A stretch of 38,706 nucleotides of DNA. It comes from Bacteroidota bacterium. GTDB lineage: Bacteria > Bacteroidota > Bacteroidia > Chitinophagales > Chitinophagaceae. Shown in pieces: positions 8,678-16,283 of the stretch. The position numbers and the translations under genes were made by a program. Below the pieces are notes generated by a model. That model searched no databases, was not told where the DNA came from, and saw nothing but the letters and a program-made list of their open reading frames with translations. The stretch is from assembly GCA_023411775.1 (NCBI GenBank), contig JAEYOL010000026.1, forward strand, positions 1-38,706, written 5' to 3'. Position 1 is the first letter of the stretch, and each line of letters starts with the position of its first letter.

Positions 8678-9511
8678 ATGCCTCAAATACCTGCCGCTAT
8701 TCAACAATACCTTGATGAGCCTTACGACCTATCACCCGAACAGGTTTCATTTTACCAGGAAAATGGATATATCAAACTCAAAAACGTGTTACCGGATGAA
8801 GTGATCATGTTTTTGAATGATACCATCTCAGCTGAAGTGGTAAGATTAAATACACAACACCTTCCAATTGAACAACGAGATACTTATGGCAAAGCATTTT
8901 TGCAGATCATGAATATCTGGACCAAGTCGAAGCCGGTCAAACAAATTGTATTTGGCAAGCGCCTCGCCAGGATCGCTGCCGACCTGATGGAAGTGAACGG
9001 AGTAAGACTTTACCACGACCAGGCGCTTTTCAAAGAAGCTGGCGGTGGACATACGCCCTGGCATGCCGATCAATATTACTGGCCTTTATCAACTGAAAAT
9101 ACCGTCACAGCCTGGATTCCACTTCAACAAACAGGACTTGACCTGGGCCCGCTGGAATTCAGTGCCAAAAGTCAGCAACTGCAGGAAGGGAGAACTTTAA
9201 AGATCAGCGACGATAGCGAAACCATCATCCAGAAAAAACTCACGTTAAATGACTACACCAAAATTGTAGAACCCTTCGACATGGGAGAAGTGAGTTTTCA
9301 TAATGGCTGGGTATTTCATCGCGCCGGCGCCAATACAACCAACCGGATGCGGAAAGTGATGACCATTATTTACATGGAAAAAGACATGAGGTTAAAACAA
9401 CCATCCAACGAGAACCAACAGTTAGACTGGGAGACCTGGTGCCCCGGTGCGCGGGTTGGAGAGGTGATTGACACGCCATTGAACCCGGTGCTTTTTGAAA
9501 GGGATTTGTAA
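8678..9511 (+). CDS. Phytanoyl-CoA dioxygenase (PhyH) family oxygenase
   Basis: 277-aa member of the Fe(II)/2-oxoglutarate-dependent PhyH family, soluble and cytoplasmic. The double-stranded beta-helix iron ligands are visible as H129-x-D131 in PWHADQYYW and H214 in WVFHRAGANTT; R223 or R225 shortly after would bind 2-oxoglutarate. The conserved family opening (EQVSFYQENGYIKLKNVL) is present. Known relatives hydroxylate small molecules such as fatty acyl-CoAs, ectoine or natural products; the substrate cannot be told here. It stands alone: the neighbour downstream is a DJ-1/AraC regulator on the other strand, 94 bp away. The ATG at 8678 is the only sensible start. Confidence 0.9.
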   Translation: MPQIPAAIQQYLDEPYDLSPEQVSFYQENGYIKLKNVLPDEVIMFLNDTISAEVVRLNTQHLPIEQRDTYGKAFLQIMNIWTKSKPVKQIVFGKRLARIAADLMEVNGVRLYHDQALFKEAGGGHTPWHADQYYWPLSTENTVTAWIPLQQTGLDLGPLEFSAKSQQLQEGRTLKISDDSETIIQKKLTLNDYTKIVEPFDMGEVSFHNGWVFHRAGANTTNRMRKVMTIIYMEKDMRLKQPSNENQQLDWETWCPGARVGEVIDTPLNPVLFERDL

Positions 9512-9605
9512 TTGGGAATTATTGTTTACCAGAAATTTCGGAAATATCCATGAAAACAGGGACTCTCCCTAATTCCAAACACCAAATTACAAATTTCCTA
9601 AACCA

Positions 9606-10604
9606 CTACGCAACAGCCATATCCCGGTTATACTTATTCCGATAATCGATCGGCGATTTTCCCGTGATCCGCTTGAATACCGTTCGGAAGGCTTTTACAT
9701 CGGAGTAACCAACATCGTACATCAGTTCGTTTACATTTTTACGACTGGCTTCCAGTCCTTTTTTTACAGCTTCTACTTTCACACGCTGGATATATTCTAC
9801 AACGGTATTAGAAGTTGCTTTTTTAAATCTTCGTTCAAGGTTGCGACGGCCCAGTGCAAACATCGATGCCAGCTGGTCAACCGTGATCTTGTCCTGGTAA
9901 TTCTTTTCAATAAACTCCTGGGCCTTCTTTATCGCCTCGTCTTCATGGTCTTTCTGTCCCTGGAAAATCGTAAAGGAAAGTTGGTTGACCCGTTCCATTT
10001 CAATCGCAAAGACCTTAGCGGATAGTACTGCCATGGGATGCCCGGCATATTTGTCAATCAAATGGAGGATCAGGTTTAAGTAAGAAAATGCGCCACCGCT
10101 GGTATAGATACCATTCTCGTCGGTGATGATCTTTTCAGTTACTAAGTTCACATCGGGAAACATTTTACGAAACGCATTTTCTGCCATCCAGTGTGTAGCA
10201 CATTTTTTTCCATTCACCAGGCCTGTTGAAGCCAGCAGGAATGCGCCAAGGCATAAACTCGCGACTTCAGCACCAGCAGCGTGTTGCTCGATGATCCAGG
10301 GGATAAAATCTTTATTAATCTCCAATGCCTGTTGAATATCCCCATCAATTGCCGGGATAATTACCAGGTCGGTTTTTTTTATATCTGTAATTAGATTAGA
10401 ATGAACTGTAAACATCCCGCCAGATACGCGGGTTTCCCTGCATAAACCTGCAAGCTGTACATTAAAAATCGGAGGTTCATCTTTTGACTTTAAAAAAGTA
10501 TTCACCTGCGTAAGCAATTGCCGTGACCCCTCGAGACTCCCCAGTATCGCGCCTTCGGGTACCAAGATTGTGATGTGTTTCATTTGATATAGCTTTTGGC
10601 TCAT
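9606..10604 (-). CDS. GlxA-type AraC family regulator with DJ-1/PfpI domain
   Basis: Up to 332 aa. Residues about 8-190 are a DJ-1/PfpI-like (class I glutamine amidotransferase fold) sensing domain, with the nucleophile-elbow region VASLCLGAFLLASTGLVNGKKCATHW. Residues about 225-325 carry two AraC helix-turn-helix units (ITVDQLASMFALGRRNLERRFKKAT and NVNELMYDVGYSDVKAFRTVFKRITGKSP). Such proteins are cytoplasmic transcription factors, often controlling nearby metabolic genes. The family usually begins like MKHITILVPEGA, so the start may be the second ATG at 10583 instead of 10604. It is divergent from two VOC genes and convergent with the PhyH gene; regulation of either is possible but not shown. 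Confidence 0.9.
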   Translation of the reverse strand: MSQKLYQMKHITILVPEGAILGSLEGSRQLLTQVNTFLKSKDEPPIFNVQLAGLCRETRVSGGMFTVHSNLITDIKKTDLVIIPAIDGDIQQALEINKDFIPWIIEQHAAGAEVASLCLGAFLLASTGLVNGKKCATHWMAENAFRKMFPDVNLVTEKIITDENGIYTSGGAFSYLNLILHLIDKYAGHPMAVLSAKVFAIEMERVNQLSFTIFQGQKDHEDEAIKKAQEFIEKNYQDKITVDQLASMFALGRRNLERRFKKATSNTVVEYIQRVKVEAVKKGLEASRKNVNELMYDVGYSDVKAFRTVFKRITGKSPIDYRNKYNRDMAVA

Positions 10605-10661
10605 GACAAAAAATTTACTTCAAACGTTTTCCCGTGTTGAAATTTTTTACATCCACAATAC

Positions 10662-10692
10662 CAAAAGTAGTCAAATCCTGTGTCGGGATCAA
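10662..10692 (-). promoter_or_regulatory. Promoter for the DJ-1/AraC regulator
   Basis: On the minus strand TACTTTTG (10669-10662) fits the -7 consensus TAnnTTTG, and TTG (10692-10690) lies 20 bp upstream in the -33 position. The start site would be near 10655, about 50 nt before the first ATG. It sits in the 197-bp divergent gap to the VOC gene at 10802. Confidence 0.5.
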
Positions 10693-10801
10693 CCAGCCAT
10701 TTTGCCGTAATCACACCCCATATAAATGCACCGTCACAAGTAGCTTTGAGCTGCCACGTGGGCTAATTTCAACTTAATCCGGAACCATCAAACAGTTTCA
10801 A

Positions 10802-11227
10802 ATGGTTACAGTTAACCCCTATTTGAATTTTAACGGAACAACAGAAGCAGCGTTTAAATTCTACCGCTCAGTATTTGGAGGTGATTTTATTACGTTGCAG
10901 CGTTTTAAAGATACTGCTGAAGCCGATCGGGTACAGGAAGCTGATCGCGATAAGATCATGCATGTGGCCCTGATGGTTGGAAAAGGAACGGTACTCATGG
11001 GGACGGATGCACTCGAATCGATGGGTCACCCGTTATCAGTGGGGAATAATTTTTTTCTTTCCATCAGTGCGGAAAGCGAAGTGGAAGCAGAAAATTATTT
11101 TGAAAAACTTTCTGCCGGGGGAAAAATAAGTATCCCCTTAAAAAAAACATTCTGGGGAGCATACTTTGGCATCTTCACCGACAAGTTCGGTATCCAATGG
11201 ATGATTGACTACGATTACAGTCAATAG
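10802..11227 (+). CDS. PhnB-like VOC family protein
   Basis: 141-aa soluble protein of the vicinal oxygen chelate superfamily, PhnB/3-demethylubiquinone methyltransferase-like branch. The signature opening is NPYLNFNGTTEAAFKFYRSVFGG; a second half GNNFFLSISAESEVEAENYFEKLSAGGKI and the end FGIQWMIDYDY complete the paired beta-alpha-beta-beta-beta units. The enzymatic function of this branch is mostly undefined. It is followed 32 bp later by a second VOC gene, so the two are probably co-transcribed. Confidence 0.9.
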   Translation: MVTVNPYLNFNGTTEAAFKFYRSVFGGDFITLQRFKDTAEADRVQEADRDKIMHVALMVGKGTVLMGTDALESMGHPLSVGNNFFLSISAESEVEAENYFEKLSAGGKISIPLKKTFWGAYFGIFTDKFGIQWMIDYDYSQ

Positions 11228-11259
11228 CCGTATTACTAATGAAAATAGAATAGAACAAA

Positions 11260-11652
11260 ATGAAACCAAGGATCAACTATATAAGCATTGCAACAAACGA
11301 CCTGCTCACCTCCTTTATATTTTACCGCGACGGGCTGGGACTTTCTACGAAAGGTATCAAAACAATTCCCGAACAACATGCCTGTTTTAAACTAGGCAAT
11401 GGCCTGGACCTGGTATTATATGATAAAAACAATCCATCCAGCCCGAGGAGTCTCCATACAAGTACAAAAGAACCTTCAAACTTTATCATTAGTCATCGTG
11501 CTGACAGTAAAGAAGAAGTTGATACTATTTTACAAAAAGCATTAGGTGCAGGCGCCAGGCAGATCGGCCAGGCAAAAGAAGAACCATGGTGGTATGCAGT
11601 GAAATTTGCCGATCCCGACGGACACCAATGGGAAATTGTATGGGAAGCCTGA
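11260..11652 (+). CDS. Glyoxalase/bleomycin-resistance-like VOC protein
   Basis: 130-aa VOC-fold protein: INYISIATNDLLTSFIFYRDGLGLSTKGI at the start and WWYAVKFADPDGHQWEIVWEA at the end are the usual first-strand and last-strand motifs; H of DGHQWEI and E of WEIVW are likely metal ligands. It could be a lyase, dioxygenase or small-molecule binding protein; nothing here decides. It sits 32 bp after the PhnB-like gene in a likely two-gene unit. The start ATG at 11260 follows an A-rich stretch rather than a Shine-Dalgarno motif. Confidence 0.88.
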   Translation: MKPRINYISIATNDLLTSFIFYRDGLGLSTKGIKTIPEQHACFKLGNGLDLVLYDKNNPSSPRSLHTSTKEPSNFIISHRADSKEEVDTILQKALGAGARQIGQAKEEPWWYAVKFADPDGHQWEIVWEA

Positions 11653-11799
11653 TCAATCAAACACTTATGACCATGATCCGTATTTCAGTGCAGGAAATTT
11701 GCAGGATCGCCCGGGCCTTTGACGTCTACTCATAAAATCAATGGCACATATATTGGAGAAAAATATTTGTCTACGTTCTTAAATATTTAATTCTCGGGT

Positions 11800-12042
11800 A
11801 TGAAAACTCTATTGGTGGCCATTGGTCTCGTGGCGGCAGCTTCCTGCACTTCGGTAAGAGAGATCCAGGTAGAAATGATCCAGGCGCAATTGATAAAAAT
11901 CGATACCGTTCACCGATTGCCCAATGAATACCAGAAACTGCTCACGTGGCGGGGCGCAGATAATATTGACTATATCAGTTTTGTATCGATGGACCAGGTA
12001 TACCCGCTCGGTGTCAGCTTTGTAGTAATGAAAACGAAATAA
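11800..12042 (+). CDS. Small putative lipoprotein, unknown function
   Basis: 80-aa protein with a lipoprotein-like N terminus: MKTLLVAIGLVAAASC, where AASC fits a lipobox with the cysteine at residue 16. The mature part is about 65 residues, with RLPNEYQKLLTWRGADNIDYISFV in the centre and a hydrophobic end. No family was recognised. The gene stands alone, 147 bp after the VOC pair and convergent with the cytochrome gene. Confidence 0.6.
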   Translation: MKTLLVAIGLVAAASCTSVREIQVEMIQAQLIKIDTVHRLPNEYQKLLTWRGADNIDYISFVSMDQVYPLGVSFVVMKTK

Positions 12043-12048
12043 AATGTT

Positions 12049-12075
12049 GAAGGGAAACCTACAGAGTCTCCCTTC
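12049..12075. terminator. Bidirectional hairpin between convergent genes
   Basis: GAAGGGA (12049-12055) and TCCCTTC (12069-12075) form a perfect 7-bp stem with a 13-nt loop in the 48-bp gap between the small lipoprotein and the cytochrome gene. There is no strong T-tract on either side. Confidence 0.4.
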
Positions 12076-12090
12076 TAAATTGCCGCCCGC

Positions 12091-13023
12091 TTATTTTTTA
12101 TTTTCTGTTTCCGTCCTTACCGGTTTCAGCGTCTTTAAATATGCATATATCGCTTTCAGATCTGCGTCGCTCATGCGCCCGTAACTGGGCCATGGCATAT
12201 GACTACCCTCTACAATTCTGCCCATACGAAACCTGTCGATGAAATTCATTTCCGACCAGCCAAAGATCCGGCTGCTGCTATCGGGTGTAATGTTAGGCGT
12301 CATAATTCCATCCATAACATTTCCTCCTGCATATGGCTCGCCGGTAAAATCACCGCTTAAAGTTCGCTGGGTGTGACAGCCACCACAGTTGGCCACATTG
12401 TTGGCAAGATATTCCCCATAAGATACCGAACTGTCTCTCACCACCTGCGATTTAATATCTCCACGCGGCCCAACAGGTTTAACCATAAAGGCCTTTACTG
12501 CTTTACCAAGAATGTTCAGATCGTTGTCCGGTACTTTATTCTTTACCGGCCGCTGCGCACGCAAATATGATATAATCGCCGTCAGATCTTCATCACTCAT
12601 ATCCTGGAAAGGCATAAAATTGAAAACCACAGTGCCATCGGCATGCACGCCGTATCTTAAGGCACGGGCAATTTCCGCATCGGTTAACCTGCCAATTCCT
12701 GTTTCATCATCAGGCGTTATGTTTTTAGCATAGATCTTTCCAAGAGGGATATCAAATACATATCCACCCGAAAGGTCGACCGGTAAACCAAGTTTTATCA
12801 GGGAATCTGTATTACCCTGGCTATGGCAATCAGCGCAGTGCGCTGCACCAAAGATCAACTCCTTTCCGCGAAGGATGACATTGGGATCGGCCAAGGCCTT
12901 GATATTCGGATAGGGACGGTCATACTTCACATTTTGCCTGCCCATGACTGTGATAGTAACGCCGAGGATCAAAAACAACAGGACCAGGCCTGTCCATTTC
13001 AGGATTTTTTTAAAACGCCGCAT
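12091..13023 (-). CDS. Membrane-anchored diheme cytochrome c
   Basis: 310-aa protein. Residues about 9-28 are a single transmembrane anchor (WTGLVLLFLILGVTITVMG), placing the rest in the periplasm. Two class I cytochrome c domains follow, each with a heme-attachment motif: C63-A-D-C66-H67 and C213-G-G-C216-H217. Candidate methionine ligands lie in FNFMPFQDMSDED and HMPWPSYGRMSDADL. The repeated layout resembles the cytochrome subunits that take electrons from periplasmic dehydrogenases. No dehydrogenase is adjacent, so its partner is unknown. It is divergent from the PfkB operon across a 146-bp gap. Confidence 0.9.
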   Translation of the reverse strand: MRRFKKILKWTGLVLLFLILGVTITVMGRQNVKYDRPYPNIKALADPNVILRGKELIFGAAHCADCHSQGNTDSLIKLGLPVDLSGGYVFDIPLGKIYAKNITPDDETGIGRLTDAEIARALRYGVHADGTVVFNFMPFQDMSDEDLTAIISYLRAQRPVKNKVPDNDLNILGKAVKAFMVKPVGPRGDIKSQVVRDSSVSYGEYLANNVANCGGCHTQRTLSGDFTGEPYAGGNVMDGIMTPNITPDSSSRIFGWSEMNFIDRFRMGRIVEGSHMPWPSYGRMSDADLKAIYAYLKTLKPVRTETENKK

Positions 13024-13110
13024 CAGGTTTGGTTTAATAGCGGAAAATTATTTCGGACAAGGCTATTTTCAACAACCACTGTGACTGAATTGGTATAAAC
13101 GCAACATGAA

Positions 13111-13128
13111 TTGTGTTGTCAAACACAA
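13111..13128. promoter_or_regulatory. 18-bp palindrome, candidate operator of the sugar operon
   Basis: TTGTGTTGTCAAACACAA is a perfect 7-bp inverted repeat (TTGTGTT / AACACAA) around GTCA, 41 bp before the PfkB start. It overlaps a possible -33 TTG (13116-13118) that lies 21 bp ahead of TAACTTTA (13140-13147), a near match to the TAnnTTTG -7 box. The geometry fits repressor binding over a promoter. No regulator gene is adjacent, so the binding protein is unknown. Confidence 0.45.
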
Positions 13129-13169
13129 ACCGGTTTACCTAACTTTACCCATAGCCTGATTTTGTTTCC

Positions 13170-14300
13170 ATGAAGAAAAATTCATCTGTTTCGCATTTGC
13201 CCCCTGGATCAAAAGCAACGCTATTGAACGCCCTGGAAAATGCAGAATCCATTCTTTCAGGTAAGCATGCAACTGCAGGCTTTGATGGTTTTACCGATAC
13301 TATCGCAAGGATCATACGCAAAAAAAGAAGCGGCAAACCACCGGCGTTTTTTACCAGTATCAAAGAATTTGGAGAGTATATTACTGGTAAACATTCTGCG
13401 AGCTTTAGCCTGGAAATAGAAGAAACAAATAAAAAACCAGGTGGTAATATGCCAATCATGTCCCATACACTGGGAACAATGGGCATTAAAGTAGACTGCA
13501 TTGGCGCTTTTGGTTATCCCAGGCCGCATGAGATATTTAATACCATGTCACCCAATTGTGAGTTGAATAGTTTTGCAGAACCCGGCAGCTCCACTTCGTT
13601 TGAATTCCGGGACGGTAAAATGTTCCTGGCACAGATGGGTGATCTGAATTCCACGGGCTGGGATGAAATCACAAATAAGATAGGTGCAGACAAATTAAAA
13701 ACTATTATCCTGGAAAGCGATCTGGTATGCCTGCTCAACTGGAGTGAGATTGACGCATCGACCAATATCTGGAAGGGATTACTGAAAGATATTTTTCCTT
13801 CCTTTCCCGCAAATAAAAATCCATACTTATTTATTGACCTCTCCGATTGTTCCAAACGAAGTAAGGACGCACTCGGCGAAGCTTTGCAACTGATAAACGA
13901 GTTTGGAAAATACGGCAGGGTCATACTTAGCCTAAACAAAAACGAGGCAGGTATCATCAGCAGCCAGGTTTCGCCAAAGAAAAGATTCAATGATTTGCTT
14001 AACCAGGGCGGGAAAATTTTCGCTTCAGTGAACTTACACGCCCTGCTTATCCATTCCGCCAGGGAAACGATCGCCTTGCGGGGGGAAGAACAGGTTCGCA
14101 TTCCCACGTTTTATACACCCAAACCTCTTATTTCAACCGGCGCAGGTGATAATTTCAACGCGGGCTTCTGTGCGGCACAATTATTAGAACTTGACCTTAC
14201 AACGGCCGTAGTTTTTGCCAATGCTGCAGCGGGATTTTATATCCGATCAGGAATTCCGCCGCGAATCAGTGATATTAAAACATTCCTCGAAAAACAATAA
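13170..14300 (+). CDS. PfkB family carbohydrate kinase
   Basis: 376-aa ribokinase/PfkB-fold sugar kinase. It shows the family's early glycine motif in GGNMPIMSHTLGTMG and the C-terminal signature STGAGDNFNAGF with the catalytic base at D327, which forms the anion hole and activates the sugar hydroxyl. The N terminus is longer and more diverged than in ribokinase, so sugar specificity cannot be read. It is the first gene of a tight three-gene unit: the NagB-like gene begins 2 nt after its stop codon. That context suggests phosphorylation of a sugar phosphate from amino-sugar breakdown. A palindrome upstream may control it. Confidence 0.88.
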   Translation: MKKNSSVSHLPPGSKATLLNALENAESILSGKHATAGFDGFTDTIARIIRKKRSGKPPAFFTSIKEFGEYITGKHSASFSLEIEETNKKPGGNMPIMSHTLGTMGIKVDCIGAFGYPRPHEIFNTMSPNCELNSFAEPGSSTSFEFRDGKMFLAQMGDLNSTGWDEITNKIGADKLKTIILESDLVCLLNWSEIDASTNIWKGLLKDIFPSFPANKNPYLFIDLSDCSKRSKDALGEALQLINEFGKYGRVILSLNKNEAGIISSQVSPKKRFNDLLNQGGKIFASVNLHALLIHSARETIALRGEEQVRIPTFYTPKPLISTGAGDNFNAGFCAAQLLELDLTTAVVFANAAAGFYIRSGIPPRISDIKTFLEKQ

Positions 14301-14302
14301 TC

Positions 14303-15037
14303 ATGCAGGTAAAGATTTTTACAAATCATCAAAGTTTGTCCGAGAGCGTCGCCTCGGAAGTTGTGGCACTGATAAATTCCAAACCTGAAGCTGTGATATG
14401 CTTCGCCTCGGGAGAAACACCCCGGCTTGCCTGCCGCCAGCTGGTGGAGAAAATAAAAAATGAGAAAACAGATATAAGCCGCTGCTGTTTTATCGGCCTC
14501 GACGAATGGGTTGGCATTCCCCCTGAAAACGAGGGCAGCTGCCATTATTTTTTCAAACATGAACTGATTGAACCGCTGGATATCCCATCGCAACAATTTC
14601 ATTTATTCGATGCCATGTCGGATCAGCTCCAGGAGGAATGTTCCAAAATGGATAAACTGATCGCTGAAAAAAATGGGATTGATCTCATCATTGTAGGTAT
14701 AGGAATGAACGGCCATATCGGGTTTAACGAACCGGGTGTCTCGTTCAGCAACTATTCTCATGTTATCGTTCTCGATGACACGACCCGTACGGTGGGACAG
14801 AAATATTTTAAAACGCAACAAACCCTCGAAAAAGGGATCACCCTCGGGCTGCAACACCTGCTAGAAGCCCGCAAAGCCATCCTGATGGCCAATGGCAGTA
14901 AGAAAGCTGCTGTGATCAAAAAAACGGTTGAGGAAAATATCAGTAATAGTTTCCCTGCAAGTATCATGCAGTCTCACCCCAATGGATTTGTCATGATCGA
15001 TGAAGAAGCTGCTTCCGACCTCACTCAAAGAAAGTAA
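14303..15037 (+). CDS. Glucosamine/galactosamine-6-phosphate isomerase (NagB family)
   Basis: 244-aa NagB/6-phosphogluconolactonase-fold protein expected to isomerise and deaminate an amino-sugar 6-phosphate. Conserved pieces are FASGETPRLA (phosphate loop), FIGLDEWVG with D67, and GIGMNGHIGFNEPG with H138 and E143. At the place where E. coli NagB has catalytic Asp141 (NDGHIAFNEP) this protein has Asn136. As I recall, Asn is seen there in galactosamine-6-phosphate isomerases of the AgaI type, so GalN6P may be a better guess than GlcN6P. It sits between a PfkB kinase (2 nt before) and an MFS transporter (10 nt after, or overlapping), all in one operon. Confidence 0.85.
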   Translation: MQVKIFTNHQSLSESVASEVVALINSKPEAVICFASGETPRLACRQLVEKIKNEKTDISRCCFIGLDEWVGIPPENEGSCHYFFKHELIEPLDIPSQQFHLFDAMSDQLQEECSKMDKLIAEKNGIDLIIVGIGMNGHIGFNEPGVSFSNYSHVIVLDDTTRTVGQKYFKTQQTLEKGITLGLQHLLEARKAILMANGSKKAAVIKKTVEENISNSFPASIMQSHPNGFVMIDEEAASDLTQRK

Positions 15038-15047
15038 AATCCCATGG

Positions 15048-16211
15048 ATGAAAATCAGTGAAGCCAATAAACTGCGACTACTTTATTTCCTTGTATTTTG
15101 TTGTACAGCAGCCTGGCTGCCCATATTCGCGGACTATTGCAAAGCGCAGGGATTAAGTGGCGTAAAAACCGGTATCATCCTCAGTATACCACCCATGATG
15201 ATGTTTTTGGTTCAGCCATTTTATGGTATGGCGGCGGATCGTTTTGGTTATAAGAAGACGTTGTTGTTTTCTTCATTTTTTGCAGCGGTATCCTTTGCGC
15301 TTTACTTATTCAATGGAGGGTTTGCTTTCCTGTTCCTGGTTACTGTGCTAATGGCGCTTTTCTACAATACACTTCAACCCGTACTGGATAGTCTCTCATT
15401 AAAGCTGGTAAAATCAAACCCAGCCTTTTCCTACGGTACGTTGCGTATCGCCGGCGCCGCAGGCTGGGCTTTCACAGGTATCATCAATGGATACCTGATC
15501 GATGCGATCGATACCTCTGTGATCTTTACAGTAGCAGCGGTAAGTATGTTACTCACCTTTATTTTCGGCTTTTCCCTGGCAGATGATAAAGAAAAAGAAA
15601 TAGTCGCATCAACACAGACCTTTGAAAACGTCAAAGATGTTTTTAGTAATAAGGTTTTGCTTTTCTTGCTCTTTTGTGTGTTCCTGGTTTCTGCAGGCGC
15701 CACTACCATCTGGAACTTTTATTCCATCTACATGAAGGAAAATGGTGCTTCGGCATCACTTGTGGGATATGGGCTTTCGTTCCAGGGCTTGTGCGAGTTG
15801 CCTTTATTTTATTTTTCTGCCGTTATTATCCGGAAAATGGGTTTAAAAACCACCCTCGTCGTAACCATTTTCGCTACCGCCCTCCGTTTGCTTTTGTACA
15901 GCCTTGTTAAAAATCCACAGGCTGCCATTGCGATTGAATTACTCCATGGAATCTCCTGGTCACTATTCTGGGTGGTATGCGTAGAGTATGTGAACCTGTT
16001 GATCAGGGAGGACTGGAGAGCAACGGGACAATCGCTTTTATATGCTGCGTATTTCGGCGCGGGCGCGATTGCCGGTAATTTCTGGACGGGTTATTTATCC
16101 GACGCCCAGATGAAGATCTCATCTATATTTTTCCTGAATGCCGCGATTGTAGCAGGTGTGGCGGTATTGGTGTGGATTTTCCTGGGGAGTAGAAGAGGAA
16201 TTGGGGGTTAG
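15048..16211 (+). CDS. MFS transporter (LacY/nucleoside-symporter-like)
   Basis: About 387 aa with roughly 12 hydrophobic segments and the cytoplasmic loop motif GMAADRFGYKK between helices 2 and 3, a good match to the major facilitator GxxxDRxGxK/R signature. The general look (LLYFLVFCCTAAWLPIFADYC at the start) is of the proton-coupled sugar/nucleoside branch. An ATG at 15000 in the same frame would add 16 residues and overlap the NagB-like gene by 38 bp; I prefer 15048, where the hydrophobic start fits better. As last gene of the PfkB-NagB operon it is the likely importer of the sugar used by the two enzymes. Confidence 0.85.
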   Translation: MKISEANKLRLLYFLVFCCTAAWLPIFADYCKAQGLSGVKTGIILSIPPMMMFLVQPFYGMAADRFGYKKTLLFSSFFAAVSFALYLFNGGFAFLFLVTVLMALFYNTLQPVLDSLSLKLVKSNPAFSYGTLRIAGAAGWAFTGIINGYLIDAIDTSVIFTVAAVSMLLTFIFGFSLADDKEKEIVASTQTFENVKDVFSNKVLLFLLFCVFLVSAGATTIWNFYSIYMKENGASASLVGYGLSFQGLCELPLFYFSAVIIRKMGLKTTLVVTIFATALRLLLYSLVKNPQAAIAIELLHGISWSLFWVVCVEYVNLLIREDWRATGQSLLYAAYFGAGAIAGNFWTGYLSDAQMKISSIFFLNAAIVAGVAVLVWIFLGSRRGIGG

Positions 16212-16261
16212 TAATTGAGGATTGGGAATGAGGGGCTTGAATTTGGGATTGGTAATTAGGT

Positions 16262-16281
16262 ATTGGGAGCGGGTTCCCAAT
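16262..16281. terminator. Hairpin between convergent MFS and Rieske genes
   Basis: ATTGGGA (16262-16268) pairs with TCCCAAT (16275-16281) across a 6-nt loop, directly before the Rieske gene's stop codon. The 50 bp upstream (16212-16261) is a G/T/A-rich run of degenerate 'attgggaat'-like words that resembles sequence at 9505-9520. It could stop transcription from both sides; there is no T-tract. Confidence 0.45.
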
Positions 16282-16283
16282 GG

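Noticed and set aside
9507..9592. Inverted words TTGTAATT / AATTACAA around the PhyH stop as a terminator
   Set aside because: The loop would be very long and the stem is AT-only and uneven; too weak to call.
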